Origin: Spirodela intermedia
Lineage: Eukaryota > Streptophyta > Magnoliopsida > Alismatales > Araceae
NCBI GenBank assembly: GCA_902729315.2
Contig: LR746267.1
Location: 2,618,886-2,682,885, forward strand
Direction of reading: 5' to 3'
Length of the DNA: 64,000 bases
Shown here: positions 1 through 10,728 of the stretch, in pieces
How the letters are laid out: each line of letters begins with the position of its first letter
How positions within the stretch are numbered: position 1 is the first letter of the stretch
The notes under the pieces: model-generated
Seen by the model: the letters and a program-made list of their open reading frames with translations, nothing else
The model's database searches: none
Told to the model about the DNA's origin: nothing
Program-made: the position numbers and the translations under genes

Positions 1-59
1 ACTTGTGGAATAAGATATGAGTTTCAAAACATAGTCAGTATAATATATATCTATGATGG

Positions 60-1680
60 TATATCATTACTTTTGGATGATTTTGATATTGAATTATTTG
101 ATTAAATTAGGACCATTTATTTTTCCAAAATATTTTTTAAATATTGATGGATCTAATTTGAAAAATAATTTTACATATTCTAATTCACTAAAGCTAGGAT
201 TCTAAATAGAGATTGTGATTCAGTATACTTATTTGGAAATCACAATTTATTTGAGGTAATTTGGATAAGTCTTATTACTACATTATCATTTTATCTATAC
301 ATATTTTATCATCTCTATTTTAATGGTATCAAATCCTTACTAGATTTGGTCTAATTGATACACTTCAGCTATAGACGTTGTGCTTTGACAAAGTTGCAAA
401 TTGGGTTCTCATGATGATTTTTAAACCTTTAAATGACATCATATTGGTTTTTCAACTATTCAAATTTCTAACTATTTTTTCTTATAATGTTGGAAGATGA
501 AAAAAAAAGGTTAGAGTACTATGAACTTTTGATGATGATAAAGATAAATAAGTCAATAGATTAAACTATGTTGATTATAAATAATATTATTAAATACATT
601 TGAAGTAATTCTTCAACACAAGTATGAAAAAAATTAAGCATAATTTTTTGGATTATACAAAGTAACTTTTGGATTAGTCAAATACTATGTTTGACTCTTA
701 AATTTTACATTTGTAAACTTGGGTTAATTTACCACTTAAAATTATTAGTCTGTTTTTCACTGTTACATATCATTACTTTCTATTCGTTTATATACAATTA
801 AACTCATACATATTTATAAAGATTTATTTAATCATATATAAATCAGAATAAACAGAAAACGTAAATAAATTTATTTATTGATATTAGCTGTGCCCGTCGT
901 CATTAAAATATTATTTATTTAATGTTCCAACATCCTTCTCAATTAAATTTCGTCTCTAAATATGAACAGAAAAAGTCCATATGAATTATCATATGAGAAA
1001 TATGTTGATTATTCATCATTTATGGTAAAACTGCTTAGAATTTACATCAACTCTCCTTGTAAATCAAAATAAATATTAAAATTTACAAAAATTAGCACTA
1101 ATGGAAAGTAACTATTAGCACATTACATTTAATGTGCATTTTTGAACAGAAGTATTAGTCTGAAAGCTTATCTAGTATGCTAAATGTTTATGGCTTGAAA
1201 TCATTACCTTGAAACATTCAACAACCAGTTTAATTTTTTCTAAAATGTTGAATATTTAATTGAATTTGTTATTGAAATAAAAATATTATGTCTAAATTCC
1301 CATTCTAAAGTAAGCTTGTTTATTTCAGGGACTCTCTAGGTGGAGGAAATTATACACACATATTTATGTCCATATGTTTTAATGGATTAGATATTAAATT
1401 AATTGATTAAAATTATATGATATTTTTTATACATAATTTTAAATATTAATGAAAATATTCTAGAGTTTGATTTTAAATATTGTGAATCATTAAAGTTTTA
1501 ATTTTGTGTTTCAATTGTGACTGAAGATTTATATATGATATTTAGAGTATATTTGAGATAAATTGGATTAGTTTTGATTTCTAAAACATTACTTTAATAT
1601 GACATGTATCATCATTTTGTCTTTGTGATATCAAATCCTTATCAGGTTTGTACAAAATGGCATGATTTAGACATGAACTT
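60..1680 (+). repeat. Diverged direct repeat pair (about 0.3 kb each)
   Basis: The stretch at about 60-380 is echoed at about 1380-1680 in the same orientation. Both run from a gattaaat(t)-rich block through 'tttgag(g/a)taa(a)tttgga(t)' and a run rich in cattac/atcat words to 'atatcaaatccttat' or 'tatcaaatccttact'. Spacing is about 1.3 kb. They could be old LTRs of a small element or a simple duplication. AT-richness inflates apparent similarity, so confidence is low. Confidence 0.35.
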
Positions 1681-4307
1681 TACATCTTAATTGTAATACA
1701 TATTCGTTTATTTTGAGAATATTTGAGCCTTTAAGAAATGTATCAAATTTCTTCCTCAATCGTTCTAATTTTTGTTTACTTTTAAGAAAAAACTTAAAAA
1801 AATCTTTAAAATTTATTTCATACTTAATTATCTAGAAATACTACATATTTCAAATAGCTTAATTGTTCATAACAATTATCTCTATCTCTACTTCGGCCTC
1901 AATTCTCATTGAGCTTTTATGGTAGACAAAATGGAGAGAATTAACAAGTATTTACTAGATGGTCAAAAATGTGTGAAGTCATTAAGTTCATGAACATTCT
2001 TTAAGCATTCAACAATCTTTCTTGACCCACTCAAAGTTGAAGCTCCTTCAATCATCTACCAGCCTTTTGATGAGAAGAGTATCTAGAAAATCAAGCCTTA
2101 AACTTAATTCTTTTCATCAAAATTTCGAAATCACTTTCATTCAACATGATATTATTAAAAGTTATCCATGGTAAGATCTTTGTCCTTATTTCTAAGATAA
2201 AATTATGGGTTAAATATTAATTTAATCACTTGAAGGAGTTGATTCATTAAGCACTTGTTGGCATCCTAAAGTTGTGAATCTAGAAGAAAAGTTTTGGTGA
2301 AATTCTATAAGATTTGAACTTGTTAATCAATAGTGGTGTTCCAGCTTTTGATGTTAGTTGAATATAAGAACAATGATGGTTCTTAGAGAGTGAACATAGG
2401 TAGGTGGCTGAACTACTTTATAAATATTCAAGTTTTATACCTATTGACTTAGAAGAATAATAAGACCTAAAATTAAAAAGAGGAAATTAAAGGTCTAGAA
2501 AAAGTTGATCATGTTTCAGATTATGAATAAATCAATTGAAACCCCCTTTCTTGATCCAAGTGCAACTTGAAATCCAATGCAATAGACCATTGAGATGTTA
2601 ACACTTGGAATATCACTCTAAAATTATATTTATTCTACATTTTACTCTCTAGCTTGCTGCACTAGGCCCCTCATCCTCTTATGTCAAAATTTTAATTGAT
2701 AATTGGCCATAATTAGTGTTTAATTTTATTCACATTTCGTTTGAGGATCAAAAAATAGGAGAAAGGTTTCACAACCTCATTGTCAATAAAATCACTATAT
2801 TGGGAAATCCTTCTTGCTAATGATCATTTAGAGTTAAAACCTTAGCTAATTAAAATTTCCTGAAACAGACTCAACCTTCAACAGTAGTCAATTTAATTAG
2901 CCTATCATATGAGAAATCAATCTCCATCAGGCCTCATTTTCAATTGAATTGTTGTTTTGAAGTATGAATGGATCACCAAATTTATCTCACCCTCAATTGT
3001 CCACATTAAAAAATCAATGAAAAATAATTAGAAGGCATATCGACATCTCATTACATAATGATGATAGCATTATTCATACTATACTGATTGTACTGATTAA
3101 ATTGACACACTAAATATTTTAAACATTTTCAATAAAGAAAATTTTATTTACCAAAGGATAAGAGGGACTGCATGTTTGGATTGGAGTGCGAATTCCCACA
3201 AAATTCTAAATTTACTTCGACTCTACTGACCTAAACATCACTATCTTGTTTTTGTAATTAGATGGTTAAACCTTTTATGCACCACTTCTGAAGTATATCT
3301 ATCATTTTTAAATAATTTCATTTTTTTCTGTACATAGATTTTAAATTATTGACTTGAAAATAAAGAAAATTTCATATAATTGAGATAAAGCCTCAACAAA
3401 AATAAGCTGAACATTTTTGGTTAGAGAATAAATTCAGATATACCTCATGCTGGTTTTCAAGGAAGGCTAGATATAATACCAAGAGGAAGGGTAAATTAAT
3501 TTAATTTTTCATTTTTTTAATTTTTTCCTACTGTTTATATGCTTAATGGCTGAAGAAAAATTAGCTTAGGGTGACAGATATAAGCTTGGGTGGACAAAGT
3601 ATCTTTTCTTGATACAAATTGGGTGCACATAGAGTGCGTTTGTTTGACACTAGGTCAACACAAATTGGGTTGACCTGATTGGGCTGACATACCAATCAAA
3701 TTGGGTAGTGAAGATGGATTTACGATGGTGAGGTCTCCTACGGTCTATATTCCTTCACTAAAGACTCATAGCCTATATTTTCAGATTTCTTTCTCATAGA
3801 GATATAAACAAATTTAGGACATCAGAAAATATCATTTCAATGACTGATCAAAATACCTACTCATTCAAAAATTACTCATAAAGTTATACTATTAGAATAG
3901 CCTTGCCACAAGCTTTTCAAGTATCAAGCACCACCAAAATCAAGGCAAAATTATATTTTTAACATGAAAAATTACTTTATTATTTCTCTATTCAACTAGC
4001 AAAAGTTTTTTGATGATTTAGAAGTTTCAGACTAATCAAATATCATGAGAGAAATATAGGGTTTGTATTTATATGATGTACATCTCAATTTTACATGTAT
4101 TTAATCATTGTCTTATCAGTATAACATACTTATACTCATTTTGCACACATTTAAAATTAGCTTCCTTTTTCCTAATTTGTCTACTTTAATAAATAAAAAA
4201 ATAAGCTAATCCTTTCTCTAATTAGTTATATACCCTTATTAGATTTATATTCAATAATGATCAAACCTTTAATTTTAATGATTTTTTTATTTTATGAAAA
4301 AAATAAT

Positions 4308-4315
4308 TGCATGCA
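4308..4315 (+). promoter_or_regulatory. RY box (TGCATGCA) upstream of the B3 gene
   Basis: The 8-bp palindrome TGCATGCA contains CATGCA on both strands. CATGCA is the core RY element bound by ABI3/FUS3/LEC2-type B3 domains. It lies about 0.9 kb upstream of the start codon of a gene encoding such a B3 protein. The sequence is seen directly; function as an auto- or cross-regulatory site is inference, and a single 6-8-mer in AT-rich DNA can occur by chance. Confidence 0.3.
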
Positions 4316-4859
4316 TAGTTGCTTTAATTCATGATGAATAATATGAAAAGGCTTGAAATTGAATAGTAGCTCTCTATTATCAATTATAAATAAAACTAGA
4401 CTTAGGACAAAGGATCTTATCGATGAGAAATGTTGTTCATGTTGTCCATCTATTACAGATTGCAAAATTAAGTTAAATGTCACGTTAGCCTTTATTGTAA
4501 TTAATCACATTCATAACTCAAATCCGCCAAAACATTACAAGAATTTGTAAAAATTAATAAAGTTCTCTTAGATTTAAAGACTACATTAGAGATTTTCCCT
4601 GGAAAATTTGTTGAATATTGATCATGTATATTACTTCTTTTAACCTCTTCTAATTTTTAACTAAGCTTCTACGGGGGTGCAAGGCGTTGGGCTCACGTTC
4701 ACAGATCAGAAGGGTACTGTTTCTCATTAATTTTTGAACGTTATAAGTTGAATGTCACGCCCAGACGGAGATCTCTCCCTGGAAATGAGGCAAGAGAGAC
4801 GTATCCCGAGGTCCTCAAATGGTCACCAAGTGTCCTCCTGCGAGCCGCCACCCGCTCCG

Positions 4860-5206
4860 CCCCGTCGTCCTTAGCACGCCATCCCACCGCCAGCATCCTT
4901 TTCCTCTCCTCACCATCTCCCTCTCATTACTCTCTCGCTTCCTCTCTCCTCGTCTTCTGTTCTGTGGCTTCTGTCTTCATTCATAGATCGTTGGCGTCCA
5001 ACCAACTTTATTTCTCTCTCGTCCTTTTCTCCTCTACATCGCTCCATCCCCCTTTCTCTTTCCACATGGTCTCCCAGCTCCTCCGGCCGCTGGTCGCCCG
5101 CCGCGTATTTCCTCCTCCACCTCGAAGTGGAGACCACCGGTTGGGTCTCTCTCTTCCTCCCTGTCCTCTTCCGTCATCATCTTCTTCCTCTTGACCCTCC
5201 TCTCTG
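4860..5206 (+). promoter_or_regulatory. Pyrimidine-rich leader and proximal promoter of the B3 gene
   Basis: Base composition changes abruptly near 4740 from AT-rich to C/T-rich (ctctct and cctcctc words), continuing into the coding sequence. This is probably the 5' leader and core promoter. An ORF of 148 codons starting at 4748 ends 12 bases before the main ATG; it is Ser/Pro/Leu low-complexity and matches no family. No clear TATA box was identified. Confidence 0.45.
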
Positions 5207-6249
5207 ATGTCGCCTTCACCTATTCCCTCTACATCTTTCATCTCTTTCACCTCTCTGACTTCTTCCATGGAGAGCCCAGCGACGAACCCCTCTTCACCCA
5301 TCACCCCACCGGACCTGTCTCACTCGTCTCCTCCCGACGAGATGTACACAATGCCTCTCCTCCCGCCTCTTTCCCCACTCCCTCCAGAGTACATTTACCC
5401 TTCTCCACATGGCGATCTTCTCACAACATATTCAGAAGGTTTCTGCAACGACGACTACAGAACCTGGGACGGGGAGTTGTTGTCCTGGGCCTCCGGGTAC
5501 GAAGACGTAATTATAGAAGATTCTTTCTTGGAAGGGGGGGAGAGGGCGGAGGAAGGAGCCCACAGTGGGGATCTGGCTGTAGAGACTACTGCAATTCGTG
5601 AGGGGGGAGGGCGGGAACTGCCTCCTCCGCCGTCAGACTTGGATCATCAAGAGCAAGTGGGTTGGCTTGAGATGGAGATGCAGCAGTGGAGCGGCATGGC
5701 CAAGGCCGCAAGGAGCAAGAGGAGGATCGCAAGGCAAATGAGCAACTGCGGCGTTCCTCGCTTCGTTCTTCCCCGCAGGACCACTTCTTCCATTTCTTCT
5801 CCTTCGTCCTCTTCAGCTTCGATTCCAAGGAAGAGTAGTAGGAGGAACTTACGGGGGATGTCCACAGTGACGAAGAGCTCTCCTGCTGATTGTGCCGTCA
5901 TCTTCCCTCCTATTCACATGGTTGGATCACGTTCATTTTCCCTCTTTTATTCATTTTCCTTTGCTTCGTACTAACCTGAGAGGCTTCTCCATATCTACAC
6001 CATACACGTTCTTTGTATTTATTCATCTTTCGGAAAAGTTCGGCGTACGGTAACCCTATTAATGTTCATTTCCTTGTGTGGGAGCCTGTATATCATCATT
6101 CCTTGAACATTCTTGTTCTGCGTTTATTTTCGGTGAGGATCGCAGGGGCTCAGGTATGTACTACACAAGGAGCTGAAGAATAGTGACGTTACCTCCCTCG
6201 GTCGCATTGTCCTCCCCAAGGTAAAAAAAACCGTAAAAGCAAATCTAGC

Positions 6250-6309
<60 letters not shown>

Positions 6310-9300
6310 TTCTCCCTCTTTCTCGCGTCTCTCTCCCTCTCCCCCTTCTAGTTTTTCCCCTCTCTCCCTCCCTCTCGCTCCCCCCTCCCAGTTCCTCTCT
6401 CTACCTCTCTCCTTCTCTCCCTCCCTCTCGCTCCCCCCTCCCAGTTCCTCTCTCTATCTCTCCTTCTCTCCCTCCCCACCTCTCCGTCTCTCTCCCCATC
6501 CCTCCCTCTCCCTCACTTTCTGGATTCCTCCTATCTACCTCTGTCTCATTCACTTTAAACTCTAGGCTTTTCTCCTTCTTCCCCTCCCTCTCTCCCTCTT
6601 TCTTGTTCATAAACTACTGGCGTTTCTTCTTCTCCCCATCCCTCTCTCGCTCACTTTAAGTTATAGGAGTTTCTCCCTCTCTCCCTCTCTCACTCAATTT
6701 TAGACTTGCATTTCTCCATCTTCCCCTCCTCTCCCTCTCTCTCTCACTTTAAACTATACGCGTTTCTCCTTCTCCTGTAATTACGAGAGAAGGTGGACAG
6801 ATAAATGATCTCGAGTTCTCATTATAGCAAGGCTCTGCCAGTCTGCACCGCCCTAACGCCCATTAGCAGCAATGCAAATGCCTCACTATCTTCGACTCCT
6901 CTCGTTTTGAAAGAGTGAATGGCGCATTGTTGCAAGTAACACTAGTAACTAAATGTAGCTTATAATACAAACAATTTTAAACGAACAACATTGACATTTC
7001 TTTTTCAAGAACAAACCCATGTTTTACAATGAAGAGCTCTGGTGTTCATTTTTATTTACTACCGTCTCCAATGTTTCGTTGATGATTTGGATCATTTGAG
7101 GACAATCTGTCGACCGCTGCAGACGCTGAGAGTTTTTTCTTGATGATCCCCAGAGGGAATCTGAGACTTATCTCCCATTCCTCGCCGTGAAGGAGGGGAT
7201 ACAGATCACCGTGAGGGATATGTTCTCTCCCGACGCCTGGAGGATGAGATACAGGTCCGTACCAACATCTTTCTACTGATTATCTCTAAACCCTCGATCT
7301 GAATAACAAGACTACAATTTTCCTTCATTTTCCATTTCTTTTCTGCTAGATTTTGGCCGAATAACAAGAGTAGGATGTACGTCCTCGAGAATACAGGTAG
7401 AGCTCCGGACGACAATCTTTTACATGCCCTTTCGTTCTCATTTCGTAAGGAACCTCGTTTTTTTCAATACCATTCCCACCGTCATCAGTTTCTGCTTTTT
7501 TTCGGCTTTCTTTCCCGAGCAACCTGTTTCATTGATCGGACCATTCTGTGCAGGGGACTACATAAAGAAGAACGGCCTCAGTTGTGGAGACGTCGTTGCT
7601 CTATATCAAGATGAGTACAAACAACTCGTGAGTAAAAAGATAATTTTCATTATCTTTCACTTCGATATACCTCCCGTCTGCTTTTCTATTGGGTCATAAG
7701 AAATCGGAATCCCGCACACGATCACTGCGAGCGTTTACATGGAAAGCTATACCGATTCACTCGTTAGCGACATAGAAGGACAGGAAAGATGAAAACATTA
7801 CATGTTAATACCCGTACTCTTTCTGACATCCTAGTGCAAAGCAAACCTGAGCATAGTCAATAATTCTAAAAAATTGATTTTAACAGTTTGGATCCTTAGG
7901 ATCAAATCCCTCAAATTGTAGATATAGTAGGTATTGCCAAAGAAATCCGAGAATGTAGAATCCTTTGCATAAATGGTGCACATTTACTATGCATCTCACG
8001 TTTACTAGTCTGCTCTCTACTATCGCATTTCAATTTGTCTACTTTCTTCCATGGAAGAGGTAAAGTTTATATTAGAATAATATATTAATATTTATGTGTA
8101 TGTATTCACTTTGTCACTCCATATTCTCTGTAGAAAATGTAGAGCAGGCTCACACTCCTAGATAGACACGATTACGAATACATTTCAAGGGTGTTCAGAT
8201 TTTTCAGCTCTAGAAATCTTTCCCTGTTTTATTCAAGAGGATGAAATAACTAGGATATCTGCAATTAATCGAAGTGGAAGTTCACCTGAACAATTAATAC
8301 ATTTGTCATATGCAACAATATGGTAAAAATAATTTCGAAATTAAGCTAAAAGTACCTAAAATGACAATGGTTTATTAATTTTTCAGAACATCATAACTCT
8401 AGTGCAAACAGTGATTGGAAACGAAGGTGTAAGGAGGTACTCTTTGAAAAGAGAAGTATATTTTGTCAAGATCTCTAATGTGCATTTCATTTGAAATAAT
8501 CACCATGAACAATCGTCATAAACAATCGTCATGAACTTGTCGTATGCAACTAGTACCTTTGTCATACACAAAATTTGTCTAAACTTGTCAATCCCTGGAA
8601 AAATGACTTACATGACTAGAAACCTTAGAGACTAATATCAATTTACTAAAACTATTTTATTCCTTGACACCTTATTCTCATAAAATGATATCCAATCAGG
8701 ACTTACAAAATATGTTCTATTTTATGGCCATGAAATCCCAAGTTTCATTCCCCCAATAATAATAAGGTTTAGTCTATACAAGGTGTTGTAAAAAAGTGGT
8801 TCATGTATCACAATGTCAATCTATAGTTGATGAATGTCAAATCATTGGAGTACACCATTGATCATTGAGCATATGTTTTTTTATGCTAGAACTCCCACTA
8901 GGGCATACACTTTAGATCACAATGTTTGAATGATAGTTCTATTGACTTCTTAAATTGTGCTCTCATTGTTGGTAGAAGATTTTTTTTTTCATAGTACTCT
9001 ATAGGGATCATAAGTTTTTCTCACTAGTTTTGCAACTTAAAGGGTGTATAAGCATTGCACGTTTCTCTCACTTGTCAATAATTTCCATATAATACTAGTT
9101 CATATGAAGAAATGTACTTCTATTTCCTCAAATAGCTTATTTAATTTAATTTCTTTTCATCATCTCAATAAATGAAAACAATATGCTTTTTTTTTACTAT
9201 GCGTATTTTTAAGGATGTAATCATTTCAAGTATTTGAACATAAATATTTTAGAAGTGCTTATCATTTGAAGATGAAGTTTATTTCTAGTAAACAAAAGTC

Positions 9301-10728
9301 CAATAGATCACAATCCCCCTTTTGAAACCATAAATAAGACTTAATATAAAATATATTTTTGATGATAAATAATCAGTATTTTTTAATCAAAGAATGCCTT
9401 TTTAAATAGGTTTGGAAAATTCCTTCAGAACATAATAATTATGTGAGTTTTTTCTCAATAGTCAGTTCATATCTAGTTAATGATTAAGACATCATGTAGA
9501 TATTGAAACTCCTTTTCAATTATTTTTTCAGAATTCAAGGACTTATAATTTTCAATTTTTTTGGCTTAAGAAGACAAAAAATTTAACACCTTTATCTTTC
9601 ATACCATAAAATGAAGCCTTAGAATAACATATACTTGAAAATCGTCAAAGATACATTTCTTAGCTACGTAGCCATTTGTATGCTAGTTGATTAGAGTTAG
9701 ATGAGTACTCACACCATGAATGATGATAAAAATACCATTTATTATTACTATTCATATTTGGAGTAAGTTTAAAATAAAAAATATCACATTAAAATTATTC
9801 ATGACTGAATTTTTTAGTTGAAAATTAATTTGATGATTAAAAAAATTAAGCATTAAAATAAGCCTTCTACAAGCAAATAATTATTTTTGTGGAATGATAC
9901 TTTAAAAAAAATAACTAGAAGAAATTTTAACAATAACAAAGTTAGAGTTTACATACGTTTGCTTTAGTGGTATAGACATTAACTGTATATAAAGAATTTA
10001 ACTTGTTACTAATGCCATGGTATTGAATCGTCACTTGTCATAGCATGGTTATGGCTGCCCTTTTTAACGTACTAAAAATTCATAATAACAATAATATTTC
10101 CAGGCCTCAAAATTTTCTGCAAAATTATTTTCTTCTAATTTGAAATTAATTCCCTAATGTTAATTGCCCATGTAGTTAATATTAAGTCTTCTCTAAATGT
10201 ATGGCATTTTATACTTTTAAAGTAGAATCAGGTAATAAAATGATTCATAAATGTTATATATGAGAAATAACTGTCCATCCTTCTGTTTGATTTCCAATAT
10301 CATCGCATCAAGTTTATCATATCTTATACAAATGCATAAGATGATATTGTAGCGTATTAAAATTTGTTCTTGACCAATCTTCCAATATGTAGCATTTAAA
10401 GTAGCTTTGCTTGAGATAAGAATGAGTATCATTGTTTCAAGTATATCAAGCTATTTGTTAATATATACTAGTTTGATCATTTGAATTTATACAATTATTT
10501 TATATTTAGATGATTTTTTTATCATTTAAGACGAATTTATTCAGAATACCATGCTAACTATTATATGACATTTTGTTTTTATAGTATGTTTGTGCTAGAA
10601 AAACTGAAAAGCATCAATATGTAATGGAGGTTGACAAAGATGGCCAAGATACATTGCTGAAGGATGATCTGCTAGAGGGGAGTAGAAGCAAACTTCAATG
10701 TGCAGATGGAAATTTTGGCCCTAGATGA
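5207..10728 (+). CDS. LEC2-like: LEC2/FUS3-like B3-domain transcription factor (6 coding exons, 384 aa)
   Basis: Exons: 5207-5920, 6146-6220, 7154-7254, 7350-7396, 7554-7627, 10585-10728. All junctions are GT..AG and the joined frame is 1155 nt with no internal stop. The N-terminal half is Ser/Pro-rich with an acidic patch and a B2-like basic motif at residues 164-178 (AARSKRRIARQM), as in ABI3/LEC2/FUS3 proteins. The B3 domain begins near residue 240 with LHKELKNSDVTSLGRIVLPK, continues with ESETYLP and WRMRYRFWPNNKSRMYVL, then ENTGDYIKKNGLSCGDVVAL. The Arg after LPK and the RDMFSPDAW block resemble LEC2 more than FUS3 (KAAE, MEDLDGFHVW). Family role: nuclear factor binding RY (CATGCA) elements to drive embryo and seed maturation programmes. 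The first ATG (5207) is used; an in-frame ATG at 5267 with a better context (ccATGGa) would give 364 aa. The last intron is 2957 bp and the tail after B3 is short. FUS3-like is the alternative assignment. Confidence 0.88.
6252..6306 (+). repeat. (CT)n microsatellite in B3 gene intron 2
   Basis: Uninterrupted CT dinucleotide run of about 27 units just downstream of the second exon. It opens a polypyrimidine tract that extends to about 6775. Confidence 0.97.
6307..6775 (+). repeat. Polypyrimidine minisatellite-like tract in B3 gene intron 2
   Basis: About 470 bp almost wholly C and T. It includes a 53-bp tandem duplication (6362-6414 and 6415-6466, differing at very few positions near the end). 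It is followed by a looser repeat of the form CACTTTAAACT..GGCGTTTCTCC at about 6551, 6608, 6652, 6691 and 6745 (spacing 39-57 bp). On the other strand this is GA-rich, the type of sequence bound by plant GAGA-binding BPC proteins (inference). Confidence 0.85.

Larger units (their letters stand above)
1..4740. other. AT-rich intergenic region, no gene seen
   Basis: Very AT-rich sequence with stops in all frames; only two ORFs of about 65 aa occur (around 4292-4550), overlapping on opposite strands and without recognisable motifs. An old diverged direct repeat pair lies at about 60-380 and 1380-1680. Around 3590-3720 are several phrases of the type 'ttgggttgacc' like those at 11.3 and 12.0 kb, which suggests unrecognised decayed repeats. 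An RY box at 4308-4315 lies in the distal promoter of the downstream B3 gene. Confidence 0.6.

Noticed and set aside
4748-5194. 148-aa ORF as a separate protein-coding gene
   Set aside because: Low-complexity Ser/Pro/Leu translation of a pyrimidine-rich leader, no family resemblance; kept only as a possible upstream ORF.
5008-5304. Overlapping Glu/Arg-rich minus-strand ORFs opposite the B3 gene
   Set aside because: They are the reverse reading of CT-rich sequence (GA-rich codons give Glu, Arg, Gly) and have no independent support.
6401-6610. 69-aa minus-strand ORF rich in Glu/Arg/Gly
   Set aside because: Reverse reading of the intronic polypyrimidine tract.
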